Below the pieces are notes generated by a model. That model was not told the origin of the DNA. It was given only the letters and a program-made list of their open reading frames with translations, and searched no databases. This document shows, piece after piece, positions 41,859-50,669 of a stretch of DNA of 64,000 nucleotides. Every line of letters begins with the position of its first letter. The first letter of the stretch is position 1. The DNA is from Saccharopolyspora soli (lineage in GTDB: Bacteria; Actinomycetota; Actinomycetes; Mycobacteriales; Pseudonocardiaceae), in assembly GCF_022678645.1 (NCBI RefSeq), contig NZ_JALBWV010000042.1, forward strand, positions 1 to 64,000, read 5' to 3'. The translations under genes were made by a program, and so were the position numbers.

Positions 41859-43055
41859 ATGCGGACTCCGCGCGGCAGAAGGCTTTCCAGACTCGGCGCG
41901 ATCGGTGCTGCGGTGCTGGTCGCGCTGGGTGTCGTCCCGGCTGGTTCGGCGGTTGCCGAGGTGCGCCGGGATGTGATGTTCGTCGGCAACAACTGGGACG
42001 GCACCGTCGATCTGCTCGACGCCGAGCACTTCGGCAAGTACCAGCGGATCGACGTCGTGCCGGACCTGGCGCAGCGGCTCGCCGAGATGACCCCGGATGA
42101 GCACGCCGCGATGCTGGTCATCCGCAACACCGCGGGGGAGGGGCACGACCAACTCGTCGACGACATCGCGGTGGCGCCCGATGGCCGCACCGTGTACGTC
42201 TCGCGGCCGAGCCTCGGGGACGTGTCGGCCTTCGAGATCGGTACCGGTCGCCAGGTTTGGCGCACCGAGGTCAGCGGCTACCGCTCCGATCACATGGCGC
42301 TGTCGCCGGACGGTTCCCGGCTCGCCGTTTCGGCGACCACGGCGAACGTGGTCGACGTGCTCGATCCGGCCACCGGGAGCGTCGTGGCCAGCTTCCCGAC
42401 CGGGGATTTCCCGCACGAGAACCGGTATTCCGCGGACGGCCGGACGCTGTACAACGCCACCATCGGCCGGGTGATCATGCCCGACGAGCCAGCCCTGGAC
42501 GGGCTCAAGGGGAACCGGTGGCTGACCATCGTGGACACCGCCAGCATGGCGGTGACCGATGTGATCGACTTCGGCGTGGGGATCCGGCCGTTCCTGGTGC
42601 TGCCCGACGGGCGGACGATGTACGCGCAACTCTCCTTCCACCACGGGTTCATCGAATACGACCTGGCGGAGAAGCGGATCACGCGCACCGTGCACTTGCC
42701 GTTGTCCGAGGAGGCGAAGAAGCTGCGGCGCGACGAGTACCCGCTGGACTCGGCGCACCACGGGTTGGCCATCAACGGCGACAACACCAAGCTCTGCGAC
42801 GCCGGAACGGTCTCGGACTACGCGGCCATCATCTCGCTGCCCGGCCTGACGACCGACGCCCTGGTACCGACCGGCAAGAAGCCCTACTGGGCCGCTACCA
42901 CCCCCAACCGCCAGTACTGCATGCTGTCCAACAGCGACAGTGACGATGTGTCCATAGTGGACTTCGCTGGCCGGCGCGAACTCGCCCGCGTCCCCGTCGG
43001 AGACCACCCGCAACGAGTCCGCGGCTACGCCGTCCCAACGGATGTACTGAAGTAG
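41859..43055 (+). CDS. Secreted YVTN-type beta-propeller protein
   Basis: From ATG 41859 (398 residues) the N-terminus is MRTPRGRRLSRLGAIGAAVL..AVA, a signal peptide with paired arginines. The mature part contains propeller repeats such as DDIAVAPDGRTVYVSRPSLGDVSAFEIGTG, DHMALSPDGSRLAVSATTANVVDVLDPATG and YCMLSNSDSDDVSIVDFAGRRELARVPVGDHPQRV. Such exported propellers bind ligands or form parts of dehydrogenases; no catalytic residues are evident. It lies 120 bases after the amylase gene on the same strand. Confidence 0.8.
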   Translation: MRTPRGRRLSRLGAIGAAVLVALGVVPAGSAVAEVRRDVMFVGNNWDGTVDLLDAEHFGKYQRIDVVPDLAQRLAEMTPDEHAAMLVIRNTAGEGHDQLVDDIAVAPDGRTVYVSRPSLGDVSAFEIGTGRQVWRTEVSGYRSDHMALSPDGSRLAVSATTANVVDVLDPATGSVVASFPTGDFPHENRYSADGRTLYNATIGRVIMPDEPALDGLKGNRWLTIVDTASMAVTDVIDFGVGIRPFLVLPDGRTMYAQLSFHHGFIEYDLAEKRITRTVHLPLSEEAKKLRRDEYPLDSAHHGLAINGDNTKLCDAGTVSDYAAIISLPGLTTDALVPTGKKPYWAATTPNRQYCMLSNSDSDDVSIVDFAGRRELARVPVGDHPQRVRGYAVPTDVLK

Positions 43056-43078
43056 CGGCGGCACACGATCGTGTCCAG

Positions 43079-43125
43079 GTGAAGGGCACCTTCGACCGGC
43101 TTACTCGGTCAAAGGTGCCCTTCAC
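43079..43125. repeat. Hairpin repeat family 1, copy 3 (likely bidirectional terminator)
   Basis: GTGAAGGGCACCTTcGACC (43079-43097) is inverted at 43107-43125 with one mismatch around GGCTTACTC. It lies between the converging propeller and methyltransferase genes. Confidence 0.88.
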
Positions 43126-43143
43126 TCTTCACTCGAACCGGGG

Positions 43144-43881
43144 TTAGCGTTCGGCGATGACGATCATGCGGCGGTGTTCCGCGGTCAGCGGGGCACCGTC
43201 CGCGCCGTAGCCTTCGACTTCTCGGAAGCCCGCTTGGTGCAGCCAGTCGCGGAGTTCCGGGAAGGCGAAGAAGCGCACCGAGTACGGCACGCGGCGGATC
43301 CGACCATCGCGGATGATCGTGCGCTCCACGATGGAGCGGAAGGTGATCGGGTCCAGGCGGTGCTGGTCGATCGCCATGTCCTCGCCCACTTGGCGGACCA
43401 CGCTGTCCTGGTAGCGGCGCAGCAGGTTGACGACGTTGTTCAGCTCCAGCGCGAACTTCCCGCCCGGCCGTAGCGCGTTGTGGACCTGCTCCAGCACGCG
43501 GCGGTTCCCCTCGTCGGAGAAGTAGCCGAAGGCGGTGAACCAGTTGATCACCGCGTCGAACCGCCCGGTCCACGGCAGTTCGCGCATGTCGCCCCGGACG
43601 TACTCCACCTGGACGCCGAGGGTTTCGGCGTCCGCGCGGGCCTTGTCAAGGAACACCTGGGTGTAGTCCAGACCCGTCACCCGGCAGCCGCGTGCCGCGA
43701 GTGGATTCGCCAGCCGCCCGTGGCCGCATGCCAGGTCGAGCAGTTCGGTGCCCGGTTCCAACCGCAGCAGGTTCCAGATCAGCTCGGTGTCCTCGGCATT
43801 GCGCGCATCCGTGAGTTCGCTGTAGAAGTACAGGTAGTCGTCGTCGAACAGGCCCTCGGTGTCGAACTCCGGCTCCGCCAT
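43144..43881 (-). CDS. Class I SAM-dependent methyltransferase
   Basis: ATG 43881 with GGGGGAAA upstream gives 245 residues. The SAM motif is LLDLACGHGRLANPLAARGCRVTGLD, followed by VEYVRGDMRELPWTGRFDAVINWFTAFGYF. It resembles small-molecule methyltransferases of the Methyltransf_25 type. Its stop codon is 18 bases from a hairpin repeat, and the sialidase gene lies 76 bases upstream on the same strand. The substrate is unknown. Confidence 0.85.
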   Translation of the reverse strand: MAEPEFDTEGLFDDDYLYFYSELTDARNAEDTELIWNLLRLEPGTELLDLACGHGRLANPLAARGCRVTGLDYTQVFLDKARADAETLGVQVEYVRGDMRELPWTGRFDAVINWFTAFGYFSDEGNRRVLEQVHNALRPGGKFALELNNVVNLLRRYQDSVVRQVGEDMAIDQHRLDPITFRSIVERTIIRDGRIRRVPYSVRFFAFPELRDWLHQAGFREVEGYGADGAPLTAEHRRMIVIAER

Positions 43882-43957
43882 CGGTTTCCCCCGGGCATCG
43901 GTTGGATGCGTACCAGCTTGGGGGCCAATCCCTGGTTCTGCCAACTGGTTTTCGCGC

Positions 43958-45154
43958 TCAGCGGGCCAGATCGGTCTCGCTGAACCTCGCGTAGCGGATC
44001 GTCTGGTTCGCGTCCTCCGACTCCGGGGCGCCCGCCTCGTACAGCAGACCGGCCCAGCCGCCGCCGAGGTTGATCAGGTCGGAGTAGGCCGCCCAGGTCG
44101 CGTCGATGACCGTGCCGACCTCCTGCCACGTCGCGCCCTCGTCCGACGACGTGCGGATGCGCATCGTGTGGCGGCGGTGGTCCATGTTCGGGTCCGTGTT
44201 GTACGGCCCGGAGAACAGGATCAGGTTGTACGGATCTCCGGCCGTCGTGGCGCGCAGGCGCACCACCGAACCCTGCACCACCGGGCCGTTGAGCTCCGGC
44301 ACGAGCTCGAAGGGTTCCCGGAACGTCGCCCCGCCGTCGGCGCTGACCGCGTGGGCCTGGTTGCCTTCGGCGATCGTCGTACCGGAGTTGTCCTGGTTGC
44401 GCGCCGCCGCGTAGAGCTCCGCGTCGACCGTTTCCAGCAGGCTCAGCTCCTGCGGCTTGATCGGCTGGCCCGTCCGGTCGTCGGTCGCACCGATCTGCCA
44501 GGTGGTTCCGCCGTCATCGCTGTGGACGATGCCCGCTCCCTTGACACCGCCATCGCCTTCGAAGTTGATGCCCGCGACCATCCGGTTGACGTGTTCGCCC
44601 CGCGTCATCTGCAGGCCGTGGCCCGGTCCGGTGGCGTACCAGGTGTTCCACTCCGGCTTCATCAACTGGGGCTGCGCCACCGGTTCGGTCCACTGCGTAC
44701 CTAGCGGATCCACGCTGTGCTGCAGGAAGGGCGTTCTGGTGCAGCTACCACCGCCCGCGCAGTCCGAACCCGGATTGTGCGTTGTCAGCAAGGTGATTCG
44801 ACCCGTGCCGCGGTCCACGACCGGTACCGGGTTGCCCCGCGTGTCACCAGCGCCGTCGGCGACCAGTTCCAGCGCTTGCCACGTTCGTCCGTCGTCCGTC
44901 GAGCGCTTGAGCACCACATCGATGTCGCCGGTGTCGTCGCAGTCGCCGCGGCGGCCTTCCGCGAACGCCAGCAGCGCGGATCGGTCCTGGGTGCGCACCA
45001 ACGCCGGGATGCGGAAGCAGTTGTAGCCGCCCTCGCCCTTGGTGAACACCGTCGTCCCGGTGATCTCCAGCGGCTCGTCGGTCGCGAACGCCTGGGCCGC
45101 GCCCAGGCAAAGCAGTACCGCTCCTGCTGCTGCGAGCTTCGCCATCCGGCGCAT
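43958..45154 (-). CDS. Secreted exo-alpha-sialidase (GH33)
   Basis: The 398-residue precursor begins MRRMAKLAAAGAVLLCLGAAQAFA, a signal peptide. GH33 hallmarks are the RIP motif in NCFRIPALV, the Asp of DTGDIDVVL, and four Asp-boxes: STDDGRTW, SDDGGTTW, SADGGATF and SSDEGATW. The pattern LLTTHNPGSD and NFEGDGGVKGAGIVHSDDGG agrees with bacterial neuraminidases. It releases terminal sialic acid from host or environmental glycans. No sialic acid catabolic genes are in the window, so the product may not be used as food. Confidence 0.92.
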   Translation of the reverse strand: MRRMAKLAAAGAVLLCLGAAQAFATDEPLEITGTTVFTKGEGGYNCFRIPALVRTQDRSALLAFAEGRRGDCDDTGDIDVVLKRSTDDGRTWQALELVADGAGDTRGNPVPVVDRGTGRITLLTTHNPGSDCAGGGSCTRTPFLQHSVDPLGTQWTEPVAQPQLMKPEWNTWYATGPGHGLQMTRGEHVNRMVAGINFEGDGGVKGAGIVHSDDGGTTWQIGATDDRTGQPIKPQELSLLETVDAELYAAARNQDNSGTTIAEGNQAHAVSADGGATFREPFELVPELNGPVVQGSVVRLRATTAGDPYNLILFSGPYNTDPNMDHRRHTMRIRTSSDEGATWQEVGTVIDATWAAYSDLINLGGGWAGLLYEAGAPESEDANQTIRYARFSETDLAR

Positions 45155-45277
45155 GCCGTGTCCCTTCGCCGACGAACGGATACGACATTTCACCGCAAAC
45201 CGCCTTGTCGGAAAAGAACTTGCCGATGAATTGTCCGGTAAATGTTTGCCCGCCTCGGCGATTCGGCGCACCCCGGC

Positions 45278-46174
45278 TCAGTCGCTCGGCGCAGTCAGCG
45301 CGTCCGCCACGGCCGCGATGTCCGCGGGGCCGACGCGGCAGCAACCGCCGATCAACTGCGCGCCCGCCGCGCGCCAGCTCCTGGCCTGCTCGGCCGACAG
45401 GCGGGACCGGCCGGTCCAGGCGTGGCGCTGCGCGTCCCAGTCCTCGCCGCTGTTCGGGTAGACCACGATCGGTTTTTCCACCACCTCGCGGGCGATCTCG
45501 ATCGCGGTCAGCACGTCCTCCGGTGCCGAGCAGTTGACGCCCACCGCCATGATCGCGTCGGTGTCGGCCAGCGAGAACGCCTCGGCCAAGGGCTGTCCCG
45601 CCCGGGTCCGCACGCCGCTGATCGTGAACGACAGCCAGGCCGGGAGATCCAGCGCTGTGACCTCATCGACCAGCGCTTCCGCCTCATCCACGTCCGGAAC
45701 CGTCTCCAGCGCGTAGACGTCCGGGCGCGCTTCCGCCAACGCCTCCAGCCGCGGCCGGTGGAACGCACGCAGTTCGCGCTTGGTCAGCCCGTACCGGCCC
45801 CGGTACTCCGAGCCGTCCGCGAGCATCGCGCCGTACGGGCCGATCGACGCCGCCACCCAGCGGTGCCGACCCGGCTCGACCTCGCCCGCCAGTCGGGCCA
45901 GTTCCACGCTGCGCCGCATCAGCCTCGCCGCCTCGGCGCGCTCGACGCCGCGCTGCGCGAACCCCTCGAAGCTCGCCTGGTAGCTCACCGTCGTCGCGAC
46001 CGACGCACCAGCCCGGAAGAACGCGGCATGCGCTGCGACGATCTCCTCCGGAGCGTCCACCAGCAGGCGCGCCGACCACAACGCGTCGGACAGGTCGTGA
46101 CCATGCGCCTCCAGTTCGGTGGCCAGGCCGCCGTCCAGGATCGTCGGTGCGCCGCTGAGGCTGAACGCGTCCAT
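45278..46174 (-). CDS. mmuM: Homocysteine S-methyltransferase
   Basis: The 298-residue protein is a Pfam homocysteine-methyltransferase domain: TILDGGLATELEAHGHDL at the start, zinc ligands C215 in VGVNCSAPED and C278-C279 in LIGGCCRVGP. It converts homocysteine to methionine, typically using S-methylmethionine. A TAGGCT -10 motif ends seven bases before the ATG, so the mRNA is probably leaderless. A 20-bp palindrome spans the region where the -35 element would be. Confidence 0.92.
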   Translation of the reverse strand: MDAFSLSGAPTILDGGLATELEAHGHDLSDALWSARLLVDAPEEIVAAHAAFFRAGASVATTVSYQASFEGFAQRGVERAEAARLMRRSVELARLAGEVEPGRHRWVAASIGPYGAMLADGSEYRGRYGLTKRELRAFHRPRLEALAEARPDVYALETVPDVDEAEALVDEVTALDLPAWLSFTISGVRTRAGQPLAEAFSLADTDAIMAVGVNCSAPEDVLTAIEIAREVVEKPIVVYPNSGEDWDAQRHAWTGRSRLSAEQARSWRAAGAQLIGGCCRVGPADIAAVADALTAPSD

Positions 46175-46189
46175 ACCGACCAGCCTAGT

Positions 46190-46209
46190 GTTGGAGTCCT
46201 GACTCCAAC
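46190..46209 (-). promoter_or_regulatory. Operator palindrome of mmuM
   Basis: GTTGGAGTC and GACTCCAAC are perfectly inverted with a two-base centre. The site is two bases upstream of the mmuM -10 motif (46182-46187). The tiny loop argues for a protein-binding site rather than a terminator of the transporter operon. Confidence 0.55.
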
Positions 46210-46228
46210 CGTCACCACGCGCAGCAAC

Positions 46229-47125
46229 TCAGCCCTTCACGCCGCCTGCTGCCAGACCGCTCACCAGGAACCGCTGCACGAGGTAGAACACGATCATCGC
46301 GGGCACCGCCACCAGCACCGACGCGGCTGCCAGGTGACCCCACTCCGCGCGGTTCTGCTGCACGAACACCTGCAGGCCCACCGCCAGCGTCTTCGACCGG
46401 TCCTCGGCGGACAGGAAGGCCGAGGCGAACGCCACTTCGCTCCAGGCCACGATGAAGGAGTAGAACGCCGTCACCGCCAGCCCCGGCTTCGCCAGCGGCA
46501 GCACCAACCGCCAGAACACCCCGAACGGCGAAAGCCCGTCCACCCGGCCCGCTTCGTCGATGTCGCTGGGAATCCCGTCGAAGTAGCCCTTCAACATGTA
46601 AGTGCAGAACGGGATCGCCGTGCTGCAGTACACCAGCACCAATCCGAACGCACTGCCTTGCAGACCCAGGCTCAGCAGGATGTTGTACAGCGGCACGATC
46701 AGCACCGCGAACGGGAACATCTGCACCACCAGGAAGGACAGCAGCAGCCAGTGCCGTCCGGGGAAGCGGTACCGGCTGGCCGCATAGGCGGTGGTGGCCG
46801 CCAGCAGCACGCCGAGCACCGTGGTCAGCGCCGCGATGAGCACCGAATTGCCGAACCAGCTCAGGAAAGCGCCCTTCGCGCCGGAGAGCACGTTCCAGTA
46901 GTTGTCCAAGCTGGACTCGTTGAACAGCGTCGGGATCGGCTCGATCGCCTTGGCGTCCGGTTTGAACGAGACCACCAGCACCCAGAACACCGGGAACACC
47001 GCGATCAGCGATGCGACGATCAACGCGGCATGCAGGCCGACGCTGGCCGCAGCGGACCGTTTGCGCCGCCGGGTCGGCTCGGCCGCCGTGGATGTCGCTT
47101 GCAGCGAGGCTGAGTCGATGGTCAA
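46229..47125 (-). CDS. Carbohydrate ABC transporter permease, MalG type
   Basis: The 298-residue protein has six hydrophobic segments and the cytoplasmic EAA loop DEAGRVDGLSPFGVFWRLVLPLAKPGLA that contacts the ATPase. It starts one base after the MalF-type gene, so the two are coupled. No ATP-binding subunit is encoded here; in actinobacteria a shared MsiK-type ATPase elsewhere usually serves such importers. The substrate is probably maltose or maltodextrin, judged by the alpha-glucosidase next door. Confidence 0.9.
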   Translation of the reverse strand: MTIDSASLQATSTAAEPTRRRKRSAAASVGLHAALIVASLIAVFPVFWVLVVSFKPDAKAIEPIPTLFNESSLDNYWNVLSGAKGAFLSWFGNSVLIAALTTVLGVLLAATTAYAASRYRFPGRHWLLLSFLVVQMFPFAVLIVPLYNILLSLGLQGSAFGLVLVYCSTAIPFCTYMLKGYFDGIPSDIDEAGRVDGLSPFGVFWRLVLPLAKPGLAVTAFYSFIVAWSEVAFASAFLSAEDRSKTLAVGLQVFVQQNRAEWGHLAAASVLVAVPAMIVFYLVQRFLVSGLAAGGVKG

Positions 47126-47126
47126 T

Positions 47127-48050
47127 TCAGAACACCTCCCCCTGCCTGCGCATCGCGCGGCGGTAGATCGTGGCGAACACCAGCAGGATCGACAGGATCA
47201 GCACCCCGTACGTCGAGGCGATCGCGTAATCCCTGGTCGCTCCGGAGAAGAACCGTTCGAACGCGTAGCTGACCAGGATCCTGGTGTGCGGGTTGTTGCC
47301 GGTGATCAGGTAGATGACCGGGAACATGTTGAACGTCCAGATCACCCCGAGCAGCACCACCGTGCCGGACACCGGCCGCAGTCCCGGCAACGTCACGTGC
47401 ACGAACCGTTGCCACGGCGTCGCCCCGTCCATCTCCGCGGCCTCGTACACCTCCGCCGGGATGGCCTGCAGGCCGCCAAGCAGCGCGACCATCATGAACG
47501 GCACGCCAAGCCAGACGTTGACGATGATCACCGACACCAGCGCCAGATCGGACTGCCCCAGCCAGACCTGCGCGGGCAGCCCGACCGACTCCAGCGCCCA
47601 GTTGATCAGCCCGTACTCCGAGTTGAACAGGTACCGCCAGGCGAACGCGCTGATGAACACCGGCACCGCCCACGGCACGATCAGCAGCACCCGGTACAGA
47701 CCGCGCCACCGCAACGGGCGGTTGAGCAGCATCGCCAGCGCCAGGCCGATGGTGTAGTGGCAGAACACGCACGCGAAGGTCCAGATCAGCGTGCGCACCA
47801 GCGTCGACCAGAACGACCCGAACGCCGGGTCACCGGAGAGCACGTTCAGGTAGTTGGTCAGCCCGACGAACCCGTAGGACGCCTCGCGGTCCAGCACCGG
47901 GTTGGCGATGTTCGTGTCGTTGATGTCGGTGAACCCGAAGAACAGCCCCTGCAACAGGGGGAAAACCACGAGCAGCGCGAGCACCGCGACGACCGGCAGG
48001 ACCATCGCGTAGCAGAACCAGTGCCGCGCCAAGAAGATCCGCAAGCGCAT
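47127..48050 (-). CDS. Carbohydrate ABC transporter permease, MalF type
   Basis: ATG 48050 with GAGGCGG upstream gives 307 residues; a longer N-terminus is possible but unlike the family. Segments include MVLPVVAVLALLVVFPLLQGLFFGFTD, and the EAA loop EVYEAAEMDGATPWQRFVHVTLPGLRP. LITGNNPHTRILVSYAFERFF is typical of MalF-like subunits without the large periplasmic loop. It follows the substrate-binding protein gene by 120 bases. Confidence 0.9.
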   Translation of the reverse strand: MRLRIFLARHWFCYAMVLPVVAVLALLVVFPLLQGLFFGFTDINDTNIANPVLDREASYGFVGLTNYLNVLSGDPAFGSFWSTLVRTLIWTFACVFCHYTIGLALAMLLNRPLRWRGLYRVLLIVPWAVPVFISAFAWRYLFNSEYGLINWALESVGLPAQVWLGQSDLALVSVIIVNVWLGVPFMMVALLGGLQAIPAEVYEAAEMDGATPWQRFVHVTLPGLRPVSGTVVLLGVIWTFNMFPVIYLITGNNPHTRILVSYAFERFFSGATRDYAIASTYGVLILSILLVFATIYRRAMRRQGEVF

Positions 48051-48141
48051 CGAAGCCGCCTCAGAACCTGTTGGTGGATTCGGTCGTGTTCGTTGTCGCC
48101 GAAGCGGCGCTGCCGCTCGACCAGTGGGTGCAGCTTGTCCC

Positions 48142-48171
48142 GCCACGCAAAACGAGTTCGGAGACCGGCTT
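48142..48171 (+). repeat. Dispersed GCAAAACGAGTTCG repeat, copy B
   Basis: This copy is identical at 28 of 30 positions to 12781-12810. It abuts the stop codon of the substrate-binding protein gene. Confidence 0.75.
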
Positions 48172-49406
48172 CACCGCTGCGCGTAGTCGGTCAGGACCGA
48201 GGTCTGGTAGGTCCGCGCGGTTTCGTCCAGCGCGGCCTGCGCGTCCTTGCGTCCGGCCAGGATGTCGGCGAACGCGGTTTGCAGCGGTTCCAGCAATTCG
48301 CTGTTCTCCGGGATCCACGGCCGGTTGTGGGCATTGGCCGCCAGCGGCCGGAACGCCGACACCACCGGGTGCTGCGCCACCTCGGGAACGTCGTAGGCGG
48401 ACCTGCGGGTCGGCAGCAGTCCCAGCTTCCCGGCGATCTCGGCCTGGTGTTCCGCACTGCTCATGCACTGGATGAACTTCATCGACGCCTCGGTGGCATC
48501 ACTGCCCTGCCGGATCACGTAGTCGTGGCCGCCGACCGGCGACGGCGTCGCGGAGCCGGGCACCGGGGCGATGCCGAGGTTGGCCGGGTCGGCGAACTGC
48601 TCGGACTGGACGAACTCCGAGACCGCCCAGGGGCCGTCGATGACCATCGCGACCTCGCCCGCGGTAAACGCCGCTTTCATGCTGGTGTAGGAGTTCGGCT
48701 GGTCCAGCGCGGTGCGGGCGGCCCCGGCGTCGAGCAGGTCCTTGGCGACCTGCACGCCGCGCACCGCCTCCGGCGAGTTCACCGTGATCAGCCGCGACTC
48801 GGTGTCGACCAGGTCGCCGCCGAAGGTGTATAGGAACGGCAGCGCGTAGTACTCGTCGTTGTTGATGAACAGCGCCCGGTCGCCGCCCAGCTTGGGCGCG
48901 ATGGCCTTCAGCTCGTCCCAGCTCTTCGGCGGGTCCACCGCCGCCTGCGCCAGTTGCCGCTTGTTGTAGAACAGCGCGAGCGTGTCGGTGACCTGCGGGA
49001 CGCCGTAGGTCTTGCCCTGGTACTTGGTGGATTCCAGTGGTGCGGCGAGGAAATCTCCGGTGTCGGTGGCCAGTGGAGTGTTCGACAAGTCGTGGATCAG
49101 CCCGGCCTGCGCCAGTTGGGCGACCCAGCCGACGTCGGCGCGCAACACGTCCGGCCCTTGCCCGCCCTGCGCGGCGGTCTTGTAATTGTTCAGGGCCTGG
49201 TCGAACGCGACCGTCTCCACGCGCACCTGGTAGCCGCCGGTGCGGCCGCACTCGGTGGCGATCTCGCTGAACACGGCGCTTTCCGAGGAACCGCTGGTGT
49301 CCCAGAAGACGACCTCGTTCGGATTGCCCGCACCGCCGCCGCAGCCAGCGGCGGCGAGCGCCCCGACCAGGCCCAGGGCGGCGGTGACCGTGGCCATTGG
49401 TCTCAT
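48171..49406 (-). CDS. Sugar ABC transporter substrate-binding lipoprotein
   Basis: ATG 49406, eight bases after GGAGG, gives 411 residues. The lipobox is ALAAAGC with Cys22, so the protein is a membrane-anchored lipoprotein. The family 1 solute-binding fold shows in GPDVLRADVGWVAQLAQAGLIHDL, YGVPQVTDTLALFYNKRQL and AAFTAGEVAMVIDGPWAV. It captures an oligosaccharide, likely maltodextrin, for the two permeases downstream. The divergent lacI gene and TTGCA-type repeats in between suggest repression in the absence of sugar. Confidence 0.92.
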   Translation of the reverse strand: MRPMATVTAALGLVGALAAAGCGGGAGNPNEVVFWDTSGSSESAVFSEIATECGRTGGYQVRVETVAFDQALNNYKTAAQGGQGPDVLRADVGWVAQLAQAGLIHDLSNTPLATDTGDFLAAPLESTKYQGKTYGVPQVTDTLALFYNKRQLAQAAVDPPKSWDELKAIAPKLGGDRALFINNDEYYALPFLYTFGGDLVDTESRLITVNSPEAVRGVQVAKDLLDAGAARTALDQPNSYTSMKAAFTAGEVAMVIDGPWAVSEFVQSEQFADPANLGIAPVPGSATPSPVGGHDYVIRQGSDATEASMKFIQCMSSAEHQAEIAGKLGLLPTRRSAYDVPEVAQHPVVSAFRPLAANAHNRPWIPENSELLEPLQTAFADILAGRKDAQAALDETARTYQTSVLTDYAQR

Positions 49407-49419
49407 GTTCGGACCTCCA

Positions 49420-49460
49420 GTATGCAAAAACTTGCGAACCTACGGCGTTAGATTGCATAC
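49420..49460. promoter_or_regulatory. Inverted GTATGCAA/TTGCATAC sites before the ABC transporter operon
   Basis: GTATGCAA (49420-49427) is perfectly inverted as TTGCATAC (49453-49460), with 33 bases between starts, about three helical turns. GCAA-AAAC-TTGC nests within the first. The position between the transporter and lacI genes fits a LacI-type operator. Confidence 0.5.
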
Positions 49461-49598
49461 CTGAAATGTGACGCAAGTCAAGGTGTTCCGGTACAAATGA
49501 GTCCCCGGATTGACATCCTGATTCGAACTCGATTGCAAATTCTTTCGGCCGTGTGCAGGATTGCGGCAGCGGATGGTCCCAGTGCGGAGGAGTGAGCG

Positions 49599-50621
49599 GT
49601 GGCGGGTCTGGCCGATATCGCCCAGGCGGCAGGGGTGAGCGTGTCCACGGTGAGCCGGGTGCTCAACCGGAAGGCGGGCATCAAGGAGGAGACCCGGCAG
49701 CGCGTGCTCGAAGTGCTCAACCAGATGCCGCACACCGCGCGCGGGGTCGGCGCGCTGCGTCGCACCGGCGTCGTCGGCCTGCTGGTGCCGGAACTGTCCA
49801 ACCCGGTCTTCCCGGCCTTCGCCGAAGCGCTGGAAACCCGCGCTTCGCTGGCCGGATACGCATCGCTGCTGTGCAACACGCACGCCGCGATGACCGAGAA
49901 GGAATACGTGCGGATGCTGGTGGCCCGCGGTGTCGAAGGCATGATCTTCGTCTCCCCGGAGATCGCCAATCCGGACAACGACGAACGCAGGAGCCGCAGC
50001 TACTACGAGAAGCTCAGCGCCGAAGGCGTGCGGATGGTTTTCGTCAACGGCGGCGCGCCGAGCCTGGACGTCCCGGACATCACCGTGGACGAGCACCTCG
50101 CCGGGTACACGGCCGCGCGGCACCTGCTTGAGCTTGGCCATCGCCGGATCGGGTTCGTCAGCGGCCCGGCTCGCGCACTGCCTTCCCGGCTGAAGCGGGC
50201 CGGTTGGACGGCCGCGCTCGAAGAAGCCGGTGTCGAACCGGAATCGGACCTAGTGGCGCACGCACCGTTCGGAGCCAGGGGAGGGGCCGAGGCGATGGGC
50301 CGACTGCTGGACGGCCCGCGCCCGAGCGCGGTGCTGTGCTCCTCGGACGTCATGGCGCTTGGCGCGATGCGGGAGGCCAAGCGCCGCGGGCTTGCCACGC
50401 CCGACGACATCTCGGTGGTCGGCTTCGACGACATCCCGCTGGCCGCGTACTGCCAACCCGCGCTCACCACGCTGGCGCAGCCCATCCACGACATGGCCGC
50501 CGCGGCGGTCGACGAACTCGCCCGGCAGCTCGACGCGGACCAACCGGGGCGCGGTTCGACCAGCTTCAGCCGCATGTTCCGGCCCAGCCTGGTGGTCCGG
50601 GAGTCCACCCGATCGATATGA
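49599..50621 (+). CDS. LacI family transcriptional regulator
   Basis: The GTG at 49599 follows GGAGG by nine bases. The 340-residue protein begins with LADIAQAAGVSVSTVSRVLNRKAGIKEETRQRVLEVL, the LacI helix-turn-helix plus hinge. The periplasmic-binding-protein-like effector domain follows, with VVGLLVPELSNPVFPAFAEAL and VVGFDDIPLAAYCQPALTTLAQP. It is divergent from the sugar importer and 48 bases upstream of the alpha-glucosidase, so it is the likely maltose/maltodextrin-responsive repressor of both. Confidence 0.92.
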   Translation: MAGLADIAQAAGVSVSTVSRVLNRKAGIKEETRQRVLEVLNQMPHTARGVGALRRTGVVGLLVPELSNPVFPAFAEALETRASLAGYASLLCNTHAAMTEKEYVRMLVARGVEGMIFVSPEIANPDNDERRSRSYYEKLSAEGVRMVFVNGGAPSLDVPDITVDEHLAGYTAARHLLELGHRRIGFVSGPARALPSRLKRAGWTAALEEAGVEPESDLVAHAPFGARGGAEAMGRLLDGPRPSAVLCSSDVMALGAMREAKRRGLATPDDISVVGFDDIPLAAYCQPALTTLAQPIHDMAAAAVDELARQLDADQPGRGSTSFSRMFRPSLVVRESTRSI

Positions 50622-50627
50622 GTACCT

Positions 50628-50646
50628 GTCTCCGAACTCGTTTTGC
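50628..50646 (-). repeat. Dispersed GCAAAACGAGTTCG repeat, copy C (core)
   Basis: On the minus strand 19 bases are identical to the core of copy B. It lies between the lacI stop codon and aglA. Confidence 0.65.
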
Positions 50647-50669
50647 CCTGCGATGCGGAAGGAGCGGCG

